From contig CP022705.1 in the NCBI GenBank assembly GCA_003491285.1, positions 1,423,501 through 1,487,500 of the forward strand: a DNA stretch of 64,000 bases. Reading direction: 5' to 3'. The DNA comes from Methanobacterium sp. BRmetb2. GTDB lineage: Archaea > Methanobacteriota > Methanobacteria > Methanobacteriales > Methanobacteriaceae. The notes under the pieces were generated by a model. It was not told the DNA's origin and ran no database searches. It was given only the letters and a program-made list of their open reading frames with translations. Below, piece after piece: positions 24,505-32,808 of the stretch. The position numbers were made by a program, and so were the translations under genes. Within the stretch, counting starts at the first letter, position 1. Each line of letters opens with the position of its first letter.

Positions 24505-26139
24505 ATGAGCAATATGAAAGAAAAGCGAAAAGAAATACTTAAGGACCTTTTAGGGGAGTTCGGGTCTTCAGAAGAATCTGATGAAGATAGGGGAGAAGAA
24601 TTGAATGATGAATTCGAACCTGAAAGGGAAAAGATGGAAGATATTCTATTCGGCGGTGAAGAAGAAGATACAGATATTGAAAAAGTAGTTAAGAAATCTT
24701 CTAGGCCTAAAAAGCGCATCAAGAAAATGACTGAAGATGTGAAAGCCGAAATAATAGAAGAAGGCCTTATTCCTAATTACAATGTAAGTGTTCCTAAATT
24801 TAGTGATCGAGAAAAACAGTTATTAACTGAAATCCGTGAAAAATTAGTTGAAGTTGCTGTAGCCAAAGGTGAGGAATTCAGATTAGATGAAAAAACTTTT
24901 GTTGGTGAAGTAAAAGAATTTCTAAGAACCAAGGGTGTAAGAAATATAGATAAACTTGCAGCACAAATTTCACAGGAAATGTTAGGATACGGTGAATTGG
25001 ATCCAATGATCAAAGATGATGATCTAGAAGAAATTATGGTCATAGGAGTTAATAGACCTGTTTTTGTATATCACCGTAAAATAGGAATGATGGTTACTAA
25101 TGTCTATTTTGAAGAAGATTCAGACATAAAAGCACTTATAGATCTTATTGCCCGACAAGTTAACCGAAGAATTGACCAACAAACTCCAATTTTGGATGCA
25201 AGGTTACCTGATGGGTCCCGGGTTAACGCAACTATTCCGCCGGTATCTGCTGATGGTTCAACATTAACTATACGGAAATTTAGATCAGATCCATTAACTG
25301 TTATTGATTTAATTAATTTTAAAACAATATCATCTCATTTGGCAGCATTTTTATGGGTATGTGTTGATGGAATGGGTGTAAAACCTTGTAATGCAATCAT
25401 TGCCGGTGGTACAGGTTCTGGTAAAACCACCACATTAAATACCGTTGCGGCTTTTATACCTCCTCGAGAAAGGATTATAACTATTGAAGATACTTTAGAA
25501 CTTCAATTACCTCACTTTCATGTACTGCGTATGGAAACTCGCCCACCCAACATAGAGGGGAAGGGTGAATTGGATATGGACACTCTAGTTAAAAATTCTC
25601 TAAGGCAAAGACCAGATCGAGTTATTGTAGGAGAAGTAAGAGGTAAAGAAGCAGTCACATTGTTCACAGCTATTAACACTGGACACTCTGGTTTTGGCAC
25701 CCTTCACTCTAACACAGCAAGAGAAACAATTACACGTCTAACTAACTCTCCAATGAATGTTCCTCATATTATGATTCCTGCATTGGATTTCATAATAATG
25801 CAAAATCGAATGTATCGTACCGAAGGTGGATCATTAAGGAGGGTTACTGAAGTGGCCGAAGTTGTTGGAATGGAAGAAGGAAATGTTCAGTTAAACCGAG
25901 TATTCGAATGGAATAATGTTGCAGATAAAGTTGAATACATAGGTATTGCAAGTAATACTTTAAGATCAATAGCAGATCTAAGGGGAATAAGTATTACTGA
26001 GGTTGAAGAAGAAATCGAAAGAAGAAGATTGGTTTTAGAATTTATGGCTGATAAAAATATTCGATCCATTGAAGAAGTTGGTAAATGTATTCATAATTAT
26101 TATAAGGATCCGGATGAAGTTTTAGAAAGAGTCCTATGA
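24505..26139 (+). CDS. Type II/IV secretion system ATPase (TadA/GspE/ArlI-like)
   Basis: A 544-residue secretion ATPase. A highly acidic, charged N-terminus of about 85 residues is followed by an N-terminal domain and the RecA-like core, with Walker A GGTGSGKTTTLN (about residues 304-315), Walker B-region RQRPDRVIVGEVRG with the conserved acidic residues, and the His box GHSGFGTLHSNTA. The family powers assembly of type IV-pilus-like filaments from the cytoplasmic face. It is followed after 15 bases by its membrane platform gene. No class III-signal pilin gene or peptidase is in the window. Start ATG 24505 would be leaderless; ATG 24514 is an alternative. Confidence 0.9.
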   Translation: MSNMKEKRKEILKDLLGEFGSSEESDEDRGEELNDEFEPEREKMEDILFGGEEEDTDIEKVVKKSSRPKKRIKKMTEDVKAEIIEEGLIPNYNVSVPKFSDREKQLLTEIREKLVEVAVAKGEEFRLDEKTFVGEVKEFLRTKGVRNIDKLAAQISQEMLGYGELDPMIKDDDLEEIMVIGVNRPVFVYHRKIGMMVTNVYFEEDSDIKALIDLIARQVNRRIDQQTPILDARLPDGSRVNATIPPVSADGSTLTIRKFRSDPLTVIDLINFKTISSHLAAFLWVCVDGMGVKPCNAIIAGGTGSGKTTTLNTVAAFIPPRERIITIEDTLELQLPHFHVLRMETRPPNIEGKGELDMDTLVKNSLRQRPDRVIVGEVRGKEAVTLFTAINTGHSGFGTLHSNTARETITRLTNSPMNVPHIMIPALDFIIMQNRMYRTEGGSLRRVTEVAEVVGMEEGNVQLNRVFEWNNVADKVEYIGIASNTLRSIADLRGISITEVEEEIERRRLVLEFMADKNIRSIEEVGKCIHNYYKDPDEVLERVL

Positions 26140-26154
26140 TTTTTTGGTGATATA

Positions 26155-27168
26155 ATGGTTTTAAGTGGTTTAAAAAAATTATTTGATAAAATAGGAGGAG
26201 TCACTCTCAATTCAAGTAAAAAAGTTGGAGAAGGTGTACAGGCTCCAGTGACTAGAATAGGGAACATAAAACCACGCCAAGCTTCTTCAAAAGTAATTAA
26301 ACGAATGCGAATGACTCCGGAGGAGATAGACGTTTTTAAAGGACTAATTGAAGAAGAATATCAGGGTAAAGAAGAAAAAAAAGAAGAAAAAATACAAAAA
26401 GAATCCTTTGAAAAAGCTTCTCTCGAGGAAATCCTTAAAGAAGAAGAGAAAGAAGGATTGGATCCTAAATTTATCATGGCTATTGGTTTAACATCTTTTG
26501 TAATAATTCTTGTGGCCATGATTGCTTTAGGCTTTGGAATTACCATAGGATTAGTATTTGGTTTGATTATTTTTATGATGTCTATTGTTTTAGTATTTTT
26601 ACCCAAATTAAAAAAAGGGGGCAGATCTGCTGAAGCTTCTAGAGAACTTCCTTATGCATTGAGGCAGATGGCAACTGAACTCAGAGCAGGGTTAGGGCTT
26701 CACGACAGCATGAGATCAGTGGCCATGTCTGGGTATGGTCCGCTTTCTGAAGAATTTGCAAGAACCCTGGAAGAGATAAAATATGGTGAAACTACTGAAA
26801 ATGCTCTCATAGATATGAGTGAAAGAATAGAGTCAGACGGTCTAAAAAGGGCAGTTTATCAAATTACCCGGACTTTAAATAGTGGTGGGGATTTAGCGAA
26901 AACTCTAAATGTTATAGCCGAGGATATTGCTTATGAAATGCGGATGAAACTTAAGGATTATTCACAGAAATTAAACTCATTTACCATGATATACATGTTT
27001 GTGGCCATATTAGGTCCGGTTATATTACTCATTATGTTGATTGCTGCAGCAACTGTAATGGGGCCAGTAGTACCACCAATCATGATTTTAATTTTGTACT
27101 TATTCTTTTTCCCTTTAATTGTAGGGTTCATGGCTTTTATGATCAAGAGACTTGAGCCCAAGCTGTAG
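26155..27168 (+). CDS. Type II secretion system F-family membrane platform protein (TadB/ArlJ-like)
   Basis: A 337-residue membrane protein with a long cytoplasmic N-terminus (about 100 residues, Lys/Glu-rich in the middle), two helices (about 105-145), a cytoplasmic helical T2SSF domain with LPYALRQMATELRAGLGL (about 162-179), and two C-terminal helices. The T2SSF fold is the inner-membrane platform that couples the secretion ATPase to pilin extraction. It is coupled to the ATPase gene (15-base gap). Only one T2SSF domain is present, as in ArlJ halves or TadB. A TGGTGATATA ribosome binding site precedes the ATG. Confidence 0.88.
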   Translation: MVLSGLKKLFDKIGGVTLNSSKKVGEGVQAPVTRIGNIKPRQASSKVIKRMRMTPEEIDVFKGLIEEEYQGKEEKKEEKIQKESFEKASLEEILKEEEKEGLDPKFIMAIGLTSFVIILVAMIALGFGITIGLVFGLIIFMMSIVLVFLPKLKKGGRSAEASRELPYALRQMATELRAGLGLHDSMRSVAMSGYGPLSEEFARTLEEIKYGETTENALIDMSERIESDGLKRAVYQITRTLNSGGDLAKTLNVIAEDIAYEMRMKLKDYSQKLNSFTMIYMFVAILGPVILLIMLIAAATVMGPVVPPIMILILYLFFFPLIVGFMAFMIKRLEPKL

Positions 27169-27265
27169 TATTCTAAAATAAATAATTTATAGTCTTATTA
27201 TAAATAAAATAAAATTTAAAATAAAGTTCTAATTATACGAATTAGGAGGTATACGAATTAGAAAG

Positions 27266-28234
27266 TTAGTTATGTTCCTCGTCTCTGTGTTCTTCTTCCA
27301 GAATGTGTAACATCTCATGGTATTTTTTTTCACCTAGAGCATGCAGTAATTTGTGGTGGTATTTATCATGTACCAAGTGTAAAAGATTGTGGTATGTTTT
27401 CACTCCTAGCACATGTAATATTTCATGGTAAGCTTCTTCTACAGTTAACTTAATATTTACATTTGTTCCATTGTCTTTAAGAAGATGTAAGAGTTCAGCA
27501 GCCTTAGGTTGTTTTAAATGCGCATTTTTAAGGGTTTCTGGATCGTTGAATATGTCGTGAGGAGTGCCTTGTTTGATTATCTTTCCCTGATGTAGAACGA
27601 ATATTTTGGTGGCAAATTCAGTAACCATTTCCACATCATGAGATGAGACAATAATACTCATGTTTTTTTGATTGAGATCATATAGGATATCCATTATTTG
27701 TTCCACGCCTTGAGGATCCAGTCCCGTGGTAGGTTCGTCCAGTACCATTATTTCTGGCTGCATAGCCAATATCCCTGCAATGGCAACCCTCTTTTTTTGA
27801 CCTCCACTAAGATGATGTGGGGGTTTTTTTTCATATCCTTCCATCCCCACCACAGATAAAGATTCTGTTACACGTTTTTCCACTTCTTCGTCGGAAATTC
27901 CAAGGTTCATAGGTCCAAAAGCCACATCCTCCTCCACAGTAGGCGAAAAAAGCTGATCATCGGGGTTCTGAAATACCATACCAACTTTTTGTCTGATTTT
28001 TATAAGTTCCTCTTTCTTGTAACTGGCAGGTTTACCATCTATTTTAATCGTACCAGAGGTTGGTTGTAATATTCCATTAAAATGGGAAAATAAAGTAGAC
28101 TTACCAGCACCATTAGGTCCAATAATGGCGGCTCGTTCACCCTCAAGTATTTCCAGGTTTATGTCTAGAAGAGCAGAAGTTCCGTCAGGGTAGGTAAAGT
28201 TCATGTTTTCTGTTTGTATAATTGGTTTTCTCAT
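27266..28234 (-). CDS. cbiO: ECF transporter ATPase (CbiO/NikO) with histidine-rich repeat tail
   Basis: A 322-residue ABC ATPase: Walker A GPNGAGKST (about residues 39-47), Q-loop FQNPDDQLF, signature LSGGQKKR (about 142-149), Walker B IMVLDEP and switch His SSHDVEM. It energises uptake of Ni or Co with the CbiQ, PDGLE and CbiM proteins encoded just upstream. The canonical ATPase ends near residue 260. From 268 to 315 there are four tandem 12-residue units of pattern YHxxLHxLxxK, followed by a short His/Glu tail, with 12 histidines in the last 55 residues. This is likely a metal-binding extension. The start has a GAGGA ribosome binding site. It is the last gene of its operon. Confidence 0.93.
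   Translation of the reverse strand: MRKPIIQTENMNFTYPDGTSALLDINLEILEGERAAIIGPNGAGKSTLFSHFNGILQPTSGTIKIDGKPASYKKEELIKIRQKVGMVFQNPDDQLFSPTVEEDVAFGPMNLGISDEEVEKRVTESLSVVGMEGYEKKPPHHLSGGQKKRVAIAGILAMQPEIMVLDEPTTGLDPQGVEQIMDILYDLNQKNMSIIVSSHDVEMVTEFATKIFVLHQGKIIKQGTPHDIFNDPETLKNAHLKQPKAAELLHLLKDNGTNVNIKLTVEEAYHEILHVLGVKTYHNLLHLVHDKYHHKLLHALGEKKYHEMLHILEEEHRDEEHN
27290..27433 (-). repeat. Four tandem 36-bp repeats coding a His-rich helix
   Basis: The 3' part of the ECF ATPase gene codes four consecutive 12-residue units, each with H at positions 3 and 7 (HxxxH spacing) and a hydrophobic residue at position 6: AYHEILHVLGVK, TYHNLLHLVHDK, YHHKLLHALGEK, KYHEMLHILEEE. The DNA repeats are diverged at third positions, so the repeat is preserved at protein level. 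Confidence 0.85.
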
Positions 28235-28261
28235 TGGAATTCCTCTAAAATAGGTAGATTG

Positions 28262-29050
28262 TTAAAGTACCAACATGTTTAATAGTTGTAAGGATGCGAT
28301 TAGTATTAATGTTATCCCCATAAAAGCGAAATCTTTCTTGTCTAAGTTTACTTTGGATCGGTATATGCGAGTGTTATCTGAATAACCTCTAGACATCATA
28401 CTTAAATAAACAGTTTCCCCTTGTTCAAATGCTCTTAGAAACATCATAGTTATAGTCTCTCCTACTTTTTTAAGTCTCCACTTGTAAGGAGTCTTTTTAT
28501 TGAATATATCGAAACAACGGGTAGCCTGGGCATTTAAAATATTCATCAGTTGATCGTAGAAGAAAAACAAGTATCTGACAGTTAAATTTAAAAGCATGGC
28601 CAGCTGATGAGGAACTCCTAACTTCTGGGCAGATGCTACCAAATCTTGCATAGACGTTGATGAAGATAAAAATACAATGGAGGTAACTGATACAGTTACT
28701 CTAAAAAGAAGTAATGCTCCAAAATACACCCCATAATCTGTTATATGTAACCAGCCTAAGGGGCCAGTCCAGATAATATTACCTGGTTGAAAAAATGGTT
28801 GTATAAGGGCTATAAACCCTCCAAAAGGTAATATAAGTGCTATACGTTTTAACGCGTATTTGGGGCTTACATTGGATAATGAAATCAGGATTAAAATGTA
28901 CATTTCCATTATAACCAAAATTATAAGGTTAGTACTGGAAACTGCGTATATTATGATTAGCATGGCAGATATTAGTTTTATCCGTCCGTCTAAATTATTC
29001 ATGAAGCTTTCTTTACCAGCTTCTCTATCAATTTGGTCAAGTCCTTCCAT
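28262..29050 (-). CDS. cbiQ: ECF transporter transmembrane component CbiQ
   Basis: A 262-residue membrane protein with about five to six helices. The coupling motifs of T components that contact the ATPases are seen in the cytoplasmic loop: NAQATRCFD (about residues 173-181, first Ala-Arg-Gly-like motif) and LSMMSRGYSDNTR (about 216-228, second ARG-like motif). It has an N-terminal amphipathic DREAGKESFMNNLDGRIK segment typical of CbiQ. It scaffolds the CbiM substrate-binding unit and CbiO ATPase. It lies 27 bases before cbiO and 95 bases after the PDGLE gene in a four-gene minus-strand operon. Confidence 0.92.
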   Translation of the reverse strand: MEGLDQIDREAGKESFMNNLDGRIKLISAMLIIIYAVSSTNLIILVIMEMYILILISLSNVSPKYALKRIALILPFGGFIALIQPFFQPGNIIWTGPLGWLHITDYGVYFGALLLFRVTVSVTSIVFLSSSTSMQDLVASAQKLGVPHQLAMLLNLTVRYLFFFYDQLMNILNAQATRCFDIFNKKTPYKWRLKKVGETITMMFLRAFEQGETVYLSMMSRGYSDNTRIYRSKVNLDKKDFAFMGITLILIASLQLLNMLVL

Positions 29051-29145
29051 ACGTATATCTCAGTTAGTTTTATTTAAAAAATATATTATTTAATAAGTCT
29101 TAAAATAAGAAAAGTGGAGCTTGAAGAAAGCTCCTTTTTTTCAAT

Positions 29146-29448
29146 CTATTTGGATCCGTTACCGTTCTTTTTGCTGAATATGGTTGCAATTCCGAACATC
29201 ACCAGCAGAACCAATATGACTCCCACTATAAGGGCTGCAACTCCAGCCCAGGGATTATCCTCCATTCCAGGTATGGCGTAATCTGGTAATGGAGAGTTGT
29301 ATACTGGTTCTGACTCAGGTACATCAAGGCTTCCTGCAGCACTTTCTAAACCATCAGGGTTGCTTGATGCCAAAAATGGCGCTAATATGGCGATTATTAA
29401 GGCAATTACAAGCCCTCCAATCACAAGGTTGCGGTTTTTTGTGTTCAT
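29146..29448 (-). CDS. PDGLE-domain (CbiN-like) accessory subunit of the metal ECF transporter
   Basis: A 100-residue protein with an N-terminal helix (about 8-27), an extracytoplasmic segment bearing SNPDGLESAAGSL (about 28-40), and a second helix near the C-terminus (about 68-90) ending in a basic tail. PDGLE-type two-helix proteins replace CbiN/NikN in many Ni and Co transporters and are needed for loading CbiM. Its ATG overlaps the cbiM stop by 4 bases, so translation is coupled. No metal preference can be read from it alone. Confidence 0.9.
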   Translation of the reverse strand: MNTKNRNLVIGGLVIALIIAILAPFLASSNPDGLESAAGSLDVPESEPVYNSPLPDYAIPGMEDNPWAGVAALIVGVILVLLVMFGIATIFSKKNGNGSK

Positions 29449-30092
29449 TTTAATGCCTCCGGTTTTTTACTGCGAACCCAATCGGCTAACAGGTCAGGTC
29501 GTGCACTATCAATACCTAAAATCACCACTACACTGATAACACCTTCAATGACACCTATCACAGCGTGATATAATCCCATGAAGATAATTCCTTCTACTAA
29601 TGGGAAAGTACCGGCTAGGGACATTTCAATGGCACAAGCTATAGCTGCTATGAATATTGATGCCCAAGCGGCAATGAAAATTGCAGGAACCCTTCCAATC
29701 CCTTTAAGAGCTTTATAACCATAGAATCCAATGAAACCACCAATTATTCCCATGTTGACAATGTTGGCTCCAAGAGCAGTCATTCCACCGTCTCCAAATA
29801 TCAATCCTTGAAGTATCAGTACTATTGATAATACCAGCACTGCTGCCCATGGACTGAAAAATACAATCGCTATTAATGCAGCACCCACCATATGACCGCT
29901 GGTTCCCCAAGGTATGGGAACATTCATTGCTTGAATAGCAAATATACCTGCTGCTAAAACAGCGAGAAGAGGTATATTTTTTTCGTCCAAGTTTTCTCTG
30001 GCCCATTTAAGTGAATATCCCAGTGCTATTAAGGCGATGATCCAGTAAATTGCGCACTGCCATAATGGGATAAAACCATCTGGTATATGCAT
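29445..30092 (-). CDS. cbiM: ECF transporter substrate-specificity component CbiM/NikM
   Basis: A 215-residue membrane protein beginning MHIPDGFIP, the metal-binding N-terminus of CbiM/NikM in which Met1 and His2 help chelate Ni or Co. HMVGAALIAI contributes the other conserved histidine region. About seven helices follow. A perfect AGGAGG lies 7 bases before the ATG at 30092; upstream in-frame codons to 30173 would wrongly bury the MHIPDG end. The operon is cbiM-PDGLE-cbiQ-cbiO. It stands back-to-back with CODH/ACS, whose enzymes need nickel, and shares with it three inverted repeats, which favours nickel as the substrate; this is inference. Confidence 0.92.
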   Translation of the reverse strand: MHIPDGFIPLWQCAIYWIIALIALGYSLKWARENLDEKNIPLLAVLAAGIFAIQAMNVPIPWGTSGHMVGAALIAIVFFSPWAAVLVLSIVLILQGLIFGDGGMTALGANIVNMGIIGGFIGFYGYKALKGIGRVPAIFIAAWASIFIAAIACAIEMSLAGTFPLVEGIIFMGLYHAVIGVIEGVISVVVILGIDSARPDLLADWVRSKKPEALK

Positions 30093-30162
30093 ATTTAACC
30101 TCCTAATATTGTTGTTTTCTTTTCTTTTTTTTTTTTTATTTGAGTAAGGGATGATTAATTGA

Positions 30163-30201
30163 GTATTACTCAAACTTTAAAAAAAGGAGTTAAAGTAATA
30201 C
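30163..30201. promoter_or_regulatory. Operator-like inverted repeat 1 (GTATTAC-N25-GTAATAC)
   Basis: Perfect 7-base arms at 30163-30169 and 30195-30201 separated by exactly 25 bases, 32 bases centre to centre (about three helical turns). It lies closest to cbiM and would overlap the probable transcription start or early leader of the transporter operon. Confidence 0.7.
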
Positions 30202-30230
30202 TTTAAACTCTTTTTAACCCTTAAAAAATC

Positions 30231-30256
30231 CTTTTATATAATATAATATAAATCTT
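30231..30256 (-). promoter_or_regulatory. Probable TATA region of the cbiM operon
   Basis: On the minus strand this reads as a run of TTTATATTATATTATATAA, the only strong TATA-like element upstream of cbiM. It lies between operator-like repeats 1 and 2, so bound regulator on either could block initiation. It would give a leader of roughly 110 bases. Confidence 0.4.
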
Positions 30257-30263
30257 TTGTTAG

Positions 30264-30302
30264 GTATTACTTATCCTTATTTTTAATGGGTGGAAGTAAT
30301 AA
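30264..30302. promoter_or_regulatory. Operator-like inverted repeat 2 (GTATTAC-N25-GTAATAA)
   Basis: Arms at 30264-30270 and 30296-30302, 6 of 7 bases matching as an inverted repeat, with the same 25-base spacer as repeats 1 and 3. It is in the middle of the divergent intergenic region. Confidence 0.65.
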
Positions 30303-30340
30303 AAATTAATTCTCCATATTTAATATGATTATTATTTTAA

Positions 30341-30379
30341 TTATTACTAATTTGTCTTTTGAATTGCTAAAAGTAATAC
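30341..30379. promoter_or_regulatory. Operator-like inverted repeat 3 (TTATTAC-N25-GTAATAC)
   Basis: Arms at 30341-30347 and 30373-30379, 6 of 7 bases matching, again with exactly 25 bases between. Its right arm ends 6 bases before the cdhA TATA box, so a bound protein would interfere with TFB/TBP loading on the CODH/ACS promoter. Confidence 0.68.
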
Positions 30380-30385
30380 ACAAAG

Positions 30386-30393
30386 TTTATATA
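30386..30393 (+). promoter_or_regulatory. TATA box of the cdh operon
   Basis: TTTATATA, a consensus archaeal TATA box, 61-68 bases before the cdhA start at 30454. Transcription should begin around 30415-30420, giving a leader of about 35 bases with the GGTGAT ribosome binding site at 30444-30449. Confidence 0.65.
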
Positions 30394-30453
30394 CACTTTT
30401 GTAGATAAGACAAACATCATTATAAATCATTAATAATTAATCTGGTGATAATT

Positions 30454-32808
30454 GTGGCACCGAAACCTAAAAAATTTAGCGATGATTTCTGGAAAACTAA
30501 GGATTTAAAAATTTCAATAGGCGAAATAATAGACGAAAAAGGGGAAAAAACGGAAGTTGAAGACTCTAATGTAGAAATGGGTCCAACTCCAAAACCAGGT
30601 GTAACAGCTTTAAGGGAATGGGATTTTAAACTTTTAGATAAATATGAACCATTCTATGCACCTTTATGTGACATGTGTTGTTTATGCACCTTTGGTAAAT
30701 GTGATTTACTAGGTAAGAAAGGAGCATGTGGGATAAATGTAGAAGCTCAACAAGCTAGAATCGTATTACTTGCTTGTTGTATTGGAACCGCTGCACACGC
30801 AGGACACTCAAGGCATATGGTAGAATATCTCATAGAAAAATTTGGTAAAGATTATCCAATTGATCTGGGTTTGAATATAGACATTGAAGCACCTATAATA
30901 AGGACAATTATAGGTAAAAAACCAAAAACATTAGTTGATCTTGAAGAAGCCATGGATTATGTGGAAGAACAGATGTCTCATTTATTATCTGCATGTCACA
31001 CGGGACAGGAAGGAAGTAGTCTTGATTTTGAGTCAAAAGCACTTCATGCCGGTTTGATGGATGATTTAGCAAGAGAAGTGGGGGACATTGCTCAGATCGT
31101 GACTCTTAACATGCCTAAGGGAGATGGTGATGCACCACTCATAGAAATGGGTTTGGGCACTATTAATTCAGATAAACCAGTTATATTGTGTATAGGGCAT
31201 AATGTCACACCAGGCGCAGGAATTATGGACTATATGGAAGACAATGCGCTTAATGATGAATTAGAAGTTTGTGGTATATGTTGTGCTGCAATAGATATTT
31301 CTAGACGTAATGATCGGGCTAAAGTTGTTGGTCCACTTTCTAAACAGCTAAAATTCATAAGAAGTGGGGTGGCTGATGTAATTGTGGTGGATGAGCAGTG
31401 TATACGTACTGACGTCTTAGAAGAAGCTAAAAAGAATAATGCCATTGTAATTGCCACCACCGATAAAATGTGTTTAGGTTTACCAAATAAAACAGATGAA
31501 GAACCGGAGAAAATTGTTTCACAGCTTTTAAACAGGGAAATAGAAGGGGCCTTAATACAAGACCCAGACAAGGTTGGCGAAGTTTCAGTTAAAGTGGCTC
31601 AGAAAAATGCTAAAGAAAGGGAAAAACTCAAGCTATTACCTGACTTAGATGAAATCAAAGAGATGGCAGAAAGTTGTACAGAATGTGGTTGGTGTAACCG
31701 TGTATGTCCCAATAGTCATGATATGATGGGTGCTGTGGTGGCAGCTGGAAATGGAGACTTTTCTAAATTTTTAGATTTATATGAATATGACGTTTGTTAC
31801 ACGTGTGGTAGATGTGAACAGGAATGTGAAAGAGACCTTCCACTTATCTCCATGCTAACCAAGATAGGAGAACACACAGTAAAAGATCAGAAGTTCTTTA
31901 TGAGAGCTGGAAGAGGTCCGGTACAGGACGTTGAAATACGAAAAGTTGGTGCCCCTCTTGTTTTGGGTGAAATACCTGGTGTGATAGCATTTGTAGGATG
32001 TTCTAATTATCCTGAAGGTGGAATAGATGTTGCAAAGATGGCCGAAGAATTTCTGGAGAGGAATTACATTGTAGTAGCTACAGGTTGTGGTGCAATGTCC
32101 ATTGGAGAATATCGTGATGAAGAAGGTAAAACCCTCTATGAGAAATACAGTGGCGATTTTGATGCTAAAGGTCTGGTAAATATAGGATCATGTGTTTCTA
32201 ATGCCCATATTTCTGGAGCATGTATTAAAATTGCCAATATTTTCGCTAAAAAACCATTAGAAGGTAACTTTGAAGAAATAGCAGATTATATACTTAACAG
32301 AGTAGGGGCTTGTGGAGTTGCATGGGGTGCTTATTCACAAAAAGCAGCAGCAATAGCCACAGGAGTAAACCGTTGGGGTATACCAGTTGTAATTGGACCA
32401 CATGGTTCCAAGTACAGAAGACTCTTCTTAGGACGAACAGATAAAGAAGAAAAATGGAACATCACTGATTTAAGAACTGGTGAAGTAATAAAAGGAGAAC
32501 CTGCCCCTGAACATTTACTTTATGCTGCCGAAACTAGAGAAGAAGCAACAGTAATGACTTCAAAGTTGTGTATACGGCCTAACGATACTAGCAAAGGAAG
32601 ACAACTTAAATTAAATCATTACATAGACTTAAATAAAAAATACTTCGGTACATTACCTTCTGATATTCATCTATTCGTTAGAAATGAAAAAGATATTCCA
32701 ATAACATATAAAAAGGATGTTAAGGAGGTTCTGAAGGCTAAAGGTTGGGAACCACGTAAGATTCCACAGGAACCCTCTTTAATGGATTCTAAAGGTGAAG
32801 GTGATTAG
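30454..32808 (+). CDS. cdhA: CODH/acetyl-CoA synthase complex alpha subunit (carbon monoxide dehydrogenase)
   Basis: A protein of about 784 residues, the Ni-Fe-S CO dehydrogenase that interconverts CO2 and CO in the archaeal CODH/ACS complex. Cysteine clusters CDMCCLCTFGKC (about residues 68-79) and GACG ligate the B and D clusters. HAGHSRHM provides conserved histidines. Two ferredoxin-like motifs of the archaeal enzyme (CTECGWCNRVCP and CYTCGRCEQECE, about 410-460) carry extra 4Fe-4S clusters. Later cysteines (GCSNYPEG, TGCGAMSIG, IGSCVSNAHI) form the C cluster. I choose GTG 30454, 4 bases after GGTGAT, over the GTG at 30445 that lies inside that site. The cdhB ATG follows the stop directly. 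Confidence 0.97.
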   Translation: MAPKPKKFSDDFWKTKDLKISIGEIIDEKGEKTEVEDSNVEMGPTPKPGVTALREWDFKLLDKYEPFYAPLCDMCCLCTFGKCDLLGKKGACGINVEAQQARIVLLACCIGTAAHAGHSRHMVEYLIEKFGKDYPIDLGLNIDIEAPIIRTIIGKKPKTLVDLEEAMDYVEEQMSHLLSACHTGQEGSSLDFESKALHAGLMDDLAREVGDIAQIVTLNMPKGDGDAPLIEMGLGTINSDKPVILCIGHNVTPGAGIMDYMEDNALNDELEVCGICCAAIDISRRNDRAKVVGPLSKQLKFIRSGVADVIVVDEQCIRTDVLEEAKKNNAIVIATTDKMCLGLPNKTDEEPEKIVSQLLNREIEGALIQDPDKVGEVSVKVAQKNAKEREKLKLLPDLDEIKEMAESCTECGWCNRVCPNSHDMMGAVVAAGNGDFSKFLDLYEYDVCYTCGRCEQECERDLPLISMLTKIGEHTVKDQKFFMRAGRGPVQDVEIRKVGAPLVLGEIPGVIAFVGCSNYPEGGIDVAKMAEEFLERNYIVVATGCGAMSIGEYRDEEGKTLYEKYSGDFDAKGLVNIGSCVSNAHISGACIKIANIFAKKPLEGNFEEIADYILNRVGACGVAWGAYSQKAAAIATGVNRWGIPVVIGPHGSKYRRLFLGRTDKEEKWNITDLRTGEVIKGEPAPEHLLYAAETREEATVMTSKLCIRPNDTSKGRQLKLNHYIDLNKKYFGTLPSDIHLFVRNEKDIPITYKKDVKEVLKAKGWEPRKIPQEPSLMDSKGEGD

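Noticed and set aside
30093..30173. N-terminal extension of CbiM
   Set aside because: Would place 27 basic residues before the conserved MHIPDG metal-binding end; AGGAGG lies 7 bases before the internal ATG at 30092.
30093..30453. Cobalamin or nickel/cobalt riboswitch upstream of cbiM
   Set aside because: No B12-box, paired stems or NiCo four-way junction pattern was found; the three spaced inverted repeats explain the region better.
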